In this document: positions 59,193 to 64,000 of the stretch, piece by piece
Layout of the letters: the number at the start of each line of letters is the position of its first letter
How positions within the stretch are numbered: position 1 is the stretch's first letter
Origin: Annona cherimola
Taxonomy: Eukaryota; Streptophyta; Magnoliopsida; Magnoliales; Annonaceae
DNA: 64,000 bases
Direction of reading: 5' to 3'
NCBI GenBank assembly: GCA_030490835.1
Contig: CM059973.1
Span: forward strand, 54,812,008-54,876,007
Translations under genes and position numbers: made by a program
The notes under the pieces: generated by a model
Seen by the model: the letters and a program-made list of their open reading frames with translations, nothing else
What the model was told of the DNA's origin: nothing
Databases searched by the model: none

Positions 59193-59673
59193 CTTTCCTG
59201 AGACCTTTTAGTGCATTAGTAATCTTTGAAAATCTAGCAAATATTTTTGATATGTTTTCGGTCTCTAGCATTTTAAAGCTTTCTAACTCTTCAATCAAAA
59301 TATTTCTTCTTGTCCCTTGGACTTGAGAAGTTCCCTCAAAGATAGATATTAGTCTATCCCATATTTCTTTGAAGGTTTGATATGAGGATACCCTATCATA
59401 TTCAGAAGCAGTAAGAGCACAGAAGAGGGAGTTCATGGCTTTGGCGTTGCATTTTACGGTTCTAAACTCTTCCTCAGACCATGCGAAGGCTCTTTCATCA
59501 ATTGGTAAGATAACACCATCTTGGATAGCAATCTTAGAATCTATGTCTGTGGCCATGATAAGTTGTTTCATTCTCAACTTCTAGTAACTGAAGTTACTTC
59601 CATCAAAAAGTGATGGTCTTGTGAATGATTGACCTTCAGCAAATGCGGGGGTGGAAGTTGGTTGGGATGCCAT
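59193..59673 (-). pseudogene. gag: Element A gag, N-terminal part
   Basis: The ATG at 59671-59673 opens MASQPTSTPAFAEGQSFTRP. A TAG near 59580 takes the place of a Trp codon that is standard before KLRMKQL. From 59577 the frame is open: MRMKQLIMATDIDSKIAIQ, NAKAMNSLFCALTASEYDRV and FEGTSQVQGTRRNILIEELE. It is cut at 59193 by H, with translation running a few codons into the LTR. This is the UBN2-type Gag region common to copia elements. Confidence 0.87.
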
Positions 59674-59707
59674 TAGTAAGATCTCTTTGGTATAAACTCA
59701 AAAACCG

Positions 59708-59719
59708 GCTCTGATACAA
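59708..59719 (-). other. Element A primer binding site (initiator Met tRNA, one change)
   Basis: The minus strand reads TTGTATCAGAGC against the standard TGGTATCAGAGC, two bases inside the 5' LTR. Confidence 0.8.
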
Positions 59720-59721
59720 CT

Positions 59722-61360
59722 TGTTGGTCCCGAGTTTATGGCAGTTACCCAAGAGGGGATTGTTGAATTGGGTAATTTAAAATTCTTTGCTTAAACAGAA
59801 ATTTTCTCCTTTTTGAATTAATCCCCTCAATGAAACAATTAGTAAGTTGGAGAGAAATAATGTAATGAAACACAGGCAATCAATCACTTCAAGAGACAAC
59901 GATTTATAGTGGTTCGAGCAACCTCCCCTACTCCACTCTTCCAAGCACACACCCGTTGTGGCTTGGGTTCCACTATTGTATTTTCAATACAACTTAGAGC
60001 AGCAACTCTCTTCTAGATTCCAGCTCTAGGAGGCTTGTACAATCTCAGCACAAGTAAGTGACAAGTTTCACTCCAATCACACACTACTTTGCCTTCACTT
60101 AGTTTCGATCTCCAATATCAAACCAAGTGGGAAAAACAAGTAAACAATGAATAAAAAGAATCTACACGTTACAGATTTATGTAGGCAGTTTCAAGCACTT
60201 AGAAGAACTTGTGGAAGCAGTAGTTGATTGAGCAATGTAGCTTTCAGTAGTTTTAAAGCACAGTTCTTCTTCAAACTTCTTGTAGATTACTTTAAATACA
60301 AGAGAGAGTAGAAGGTGAGCTCATTCAATATTTTTCTAACTTCATTTATGTTCGCTTGATGCTTCTTATATAATGAGAAGTAAATTCGAACGTTTGGTGG
60401 TATGTGGCGTGCATTTAATGCGTCAACGTTCAAACTTTTCCAACCGTTGCGAACCAAGTCGCATTTGGAGTCGACTTGGCATGCTACTTCATTCAAGTCG
60501 CATGGTGGACTCGACTTCAGTGCGACTTCACCCAAGTCGCACGCTGGAGTCGACTTTGGGTGCGACTTCAGTCTTCAACTTCCAACTCAAGTTTCAAGTT
60601 CAGGTTAACTTGGTCTCGGACTTGACCCAAGTCGCAGGTGGAGTCAACTTCAGATGCGACTTCACCAGCCATAGATCATATTGGAACTTCAAGGTCTTGC
60701 AAGTGATCTTTATGTTGTGTATATCCCCTTTCTTCTCTTGATCTTCATTAGATGTCCTTGATATGTATTGTTTTTCTTAAACTAAGCAATACACTATTCT
60801 ATTGAAAAAATACTTTCGTGTGGCCTTGATTCATGATAGCTATTTCTTCTTGGTCTAGTTGTCCAATCTTTAACAAGATATTTCTGAATCATTATAGGGT
60901 AGCCACATACTTGAGTCGCAAGCTTGGGTGGACTTGAACTTTGACTTTACTCAAGTCACATACTCGGGTCGACTTGGGATGCGACTTCATCTACGTTGCA
61001 TGACGAAGTCGACTTGGAGAGCGACTTAACTCTGATATTTCGAAGTTTTTAGCTAGGCCAGAACCAAGTCGCATATAGAGTCGACTTGGGACTGCGACTT
61101 CACCTAAGTCGCAAGCGGAGTCGACTTTGATTGTGACTTCACTTGTTTTCGAGTCACAATTTCGGTTCTGTCGATTTTATGTCACTTGAAGTTAAATCTG
61201 GAGTCGACTTGGGATTGCGACTTGACCTGTTATCTTTTGAATTTTGAATTTTCAAACCTTTGCAACACTTAGCAATCTTATTGGTATTTAATTACTTTCT
61301 CAAATTGAGTTGTTAATCATCAAAACATGGATTGTTCTTAATTTGCCTTGAATTTCAACA
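59722..61360 (-). repeat. Element A 5' LTR
   Basis: 1,639 bp. GTCGAC units at 60460-60665 and 60910-61230. A TATA-like TATATAAG (minus strand) lies at 60365-60372. It contains about 120 bp of repeat units (61085-61205) that the 3' LTR lacks. Confidence 0.9.
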
Positions 61361-61440
61361 ACCGCGTCTAACCGCATCTAACTGCGTCTAGCCGCATCTA
61401 ACTGAATCTAACTACATCTAACTACATCTAATTTTAATAT
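61361..61440. repeat. ATCTAACYGN decamer satellite, right remnant
   Basis: Eight decamers (gcgtctaacc, gcatctaact and so on) directly after the element A terminus, then an AT-rich stretch. It continues the array broken at 32919. Confidence 0.88.
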
Positions 61441-62460
61441 TTTTCAAAATATTTTAAATAAATTTATGTATTTTGCGAAAGATAAATGCTTAATAATTCG
61501 TTATAGAACTTGCAAACCTTAATTTTGTATTAAATAATTTAAAAACTAAATAAATATATGTTGCTAAAATTTTTAAAAATTAATTAATTTAAATTGAATG
61601 AAATAAAAATTTAAATAAATATATAAAATTGTAATAATTATTATGTATGACTTTTTAAAAATAAAAAATAAAAAATTATATATAATTGCGATTTAGATTA
61701 AATAATATAATTATATATGAATTTTTCGAGCTGCTTTAATAATTAAGTATTTTTAGATGTTTAATTAACAAAATAATGGTTTAAACTAAATAAATGTATA
61801 TGAATTTTTAGGAATGGTTTAATTATATGCCCCAAAATTGTAATTTAAACTGCCCCGAAACTTAAATTGGTAGAAAATACTTAATTTAAATTATTATCTA
61901 ATTATATTTCTCAATTTCAATAATTAAGTATAATAAAGGTTTAATTATATGTTCTAAAATTGTAATTTAGATTTAATAATATAATTATATACAACTTTTT
62001 GGGACTAGTTTAATAATGATTAAACTATAATTTAGATTTAAATAAATGAAATAAATATATATATCTTTTTGGTACTCCTTTAATAAATAAGTATTTTTAG
62101 ATTAGTTTTTCTCGAGTTATTGGATATGATTATTTTTATTCACTTAGTTTGTGTCTATTTTAATCTTTCTTATGAAAATTAATATAAATGATTAACAAAA
62201 TAAAAATGAATATTTTCAATTAAGTTTATATCGAGGGTAATGTAATAATTATATTATTTTTTATTTAAATAAAAATATATGCACTATTTTAATCATCCAC
62301 AAAATTATTTTTATTTATAATTTAATAAGTTGAATTTGTCTAATCCAAACCATCTATATGATTCAAAGCATGTTAAAACATAAAAAATGATTCTTGAATC
62401 ACCCAAATTGGACATCGGGAGTATTAGATCTAAATAAAACAAAATTTACCAAAAGTTTAT
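61441..62460. repeat. AT-rich DNA with degenerate tandem units
   Basis: From about 61680 to 62110 the words aattgtaatttagattaaataatataatta, tatatgaattttt and taataattaagtatttttaga recur at irregular intervals of about 100-170 bp. No coding frame. Confidence 0.45.
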
Positions 62461-62960
62461 CTAAATTTCTGTCCGTTGTGAGGGATGATGCACGGTGCGT
62501 CACCCTCCACAGTTCCCATCGAACCCTAGCCGCCACTGTCACTGCTGCTTCAAATCCACTTGCCACAGGTCATTAGATTGTCGATCAAAACCAACCAGTG
62601 ACTCGCTGTCGGCTTCCTAATTTCGGTTCCCAACTCACCGAACCAGATCTGTTCTCCAATCATCTGAATAAAAAAAATCGTTTCTGCAGATTTTCATCTT
62701 TGTTTCCGGTCGGTGCCACCAACTGCCGCTCAAAACCCATTAGCTTCGTTGTTGTTAGTCACTCTCTGCTAGCCTCCCGCTTTTATTTTCGAAGCGAAGA
62801 AAACCCATAAGCATCTTGCCTATTTTCTTCTTCCTTGCTACTACTATCACTACTCATCGATCACAACCATGCACTCGCTAAACGGGAAGGAAGAAACCGG
62901 CGTCGGAGAAAGAGGAGAGTGCAGGCCATAGGAGATAGCTCTTAGTAGGTGATTGCTGGC
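62461..62960. other. GC-richer patch, unassigned
   Basis: Contains tcgaaccctagccgccactg and Ser/Arg-rich open frames (62394-62576 and 62598-62810 plus). It could be the 5' part of a host transcript or of a LINE, but no domain is visible. No feature is supported from 62960 to 63239. Confidence 0.25.
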
Positions 62961-63239
62961 AACATGCAGCTAGAGCATGAAGGTGGAGAGGGAGAAAAAA
63001 GAGAGGAAGGGCGGCTGAAATGTGCTGCCAATCGATGCACCCCTTACACAATTTTTCTTTTTGAAAATGTCTCATATAATCCCAACCGTCCAAAAAAAAT
63101 AGATGGTGGAGATGAAGGTTCCCACAAGAGAATCGTGGGAACCCCTTCCCCTAGGTTGGCATCCTTATAAGAATTGGGCTGGATTTGTAAAAGATAAGAT
63201 GGAACAAAATGAAATACTGGAAAAATGATAAAAAAAAAA

Positions 63240-63690
63240 AAGCCTATTATGTTTGGCCTTAATCCCAAATATACACATTATGTTTTTAAAAATCTCATAT
63301 ATACTCACTACATTTGTAGTTAATACCAACAATGACCATTTTGTTAAAAATCATTAGTTAAATTTTTGTAAATGCCAAAAATACCCCTGCTATAAAATAA
63401 TAAAAATGAAAGAAAATAGAAAGAAATGAAATTAGAGCTTTGCAATTCATAGCTCATATGCAATTACGACATTGGTGAGTTATGATACTCAAAATTTCAA
63501 TTATGTCCAAAATTTGATCGACATATTAATAATTTTACATATTAACTAATGGTGTTAACTCACAGATTGAGTATTTTTATGATTAACTATAAACATAGTG
63601 GGTATATTTGAGATTTTGAAAATGTGATGGGTATATTTGGGGTTAGGGTCAAACGTAACAAGTATATTTAAGAAAAGGCCAAAAAATAAC
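63240..63690. repeat. Inverted-repeat element with arms of about 110 bp
   Basis: Left arm: gtttggccttaatcccaaatatac, aatctcatatatactcacta, gtagttaat. Right arm, reverse complemented: taaccccaaatatacccatc, aatctcaaatatacccacta, atagttaat. Noncoding MITE-type element. The last 310 bases of the window show nothing further. Confidence 0.72.
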
Positions 63691-64000
63691 TAGTAGTAGC
63701 TCAAGTGTATAGAGAGTATAAGGATAATTTTTATATAAAAATATGAATGCATTTCCATTGAAAATGTTTTTTGGTTGCACCACGAGATAATGTACTTATA
63801 GTTACTGACAATAAACTCATAACATGGCTAAAGTAAACCATCATTAAAAATTAAAATTTTTTCTTTATATTTTAATTTCTATTATTAAAATTTTATTAGA
63901 AAAAATCATATAAATGCATGTAAACCAATTTAATTATAAAAGATTATTAATCATTAATTTCCAACAAATAAAGCTACTTTAGCTGATAAAGTTGAATGAT

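Larger units (their letters stand above)
32925..61360 (-). mobile_element. Element A: SIRE/Maximus-like Ty1/copia retrotransposon with five nested insertions
   Basis: TGTTGG...CAACA ends, near-perfect TSD ACAGC (32920-32924) / ACCGC (61361-61365). LTRs are at 32925-34435 and 59722-61360. The minus strand order is LTR, PBS, gag, pol, amber stop, env-like ORF, purine tract, LTR. Five later insertions (C, F, G, B, H), each with its own 5-bp TSD, split it. Without them it is about 10.5 kb. By eye the LTRs differ by about 6-7 percent over the first 360 bp, and the left LTR lacks about 120 bp of repeat units. Gag and pol wording is that of the SIRE lineage. Confidence 0.9.

Overview
This window looks like gene-poor, repeat-rich nuclear DNA of a flowering plant, probably a eudicot. 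It is AT-rich and contains no intact host gene, rRNA, tRNA or CRISPR array that I can recognise. About 80 percent of it is LTR retrotransposons nested inside one another and inside a decamer satellite. The best evidence is a set of exact or near-exact 5-bp target-site duplications (TSDs) that lets the nest be taken apart. All similarity statements come from comparing stretches of this window by eye and from remembered family motifs; no database search was run.

Left part (1-25 kb). A decayed Ty1/copia pol and LTR remnant (1-1390) is followed by small dispersed and inverted repeats. A 4.1-kb solo-LTR-like element (D, 3918-19085, TSD TGCAT) is split by a young Athila-type Ty3/gypsy element (5541-16587, TSD ATACA). 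The Athila LTRs differ by about 8 substitutions in 1.82 kb. Its gag-pro-pol runs in one frame from 7782 to 13148, broken only by three amber codons. From 19.1 to 25.2 kb the DNA is AT-rich with several long inverted-repeat elements.

Right part (25.2-61.4 kb). An ATCTAACYGN decamer satellite with a roughly 230-bp higher-order spacer is hit twice. Hit one is a chromodomain gypsy element (E, 25446-31779, minus strand, TSD GATTT, 209-bp LTRs about 6 percent diverged) that carries an extra acidic ORF upstream of gag. Hit two is a SIRE/Maximus-like copia element (A, 32925-61360, minus strand, near-perfect TSD ACAGC/ACCGC). A holds five later insertions: C (36042-40895, TTCAA), solo copia LTR F (42638-44413, AACCT), solo gypsy-like LTR G (46218-47800, CTAAT), a second SIRE-like element B (48292-56386, GATGG) and solo LTR H (57557-59192, CTTTC). 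Removing them leaves about 10.5 kb, a normal length for the SIRE lineage. A keeps the SIRE1-type layout gag, pol, amber stop, env-like ORF.

Right edge (61.4-64 kb). The last satellite remnant is followed by AT-rich degenerate tandem DNA, a GC-richer unassigned patch and one inverted-repeat element.

The strongest unexplained signals are palindromic repeat arrays just upstream of the TATA boxes in two unrelated LTR families, stem-loop arrays with apparently compensating stem changes in C, the extra ORF of E, and the amber-separated frames of A and of the Athila element.
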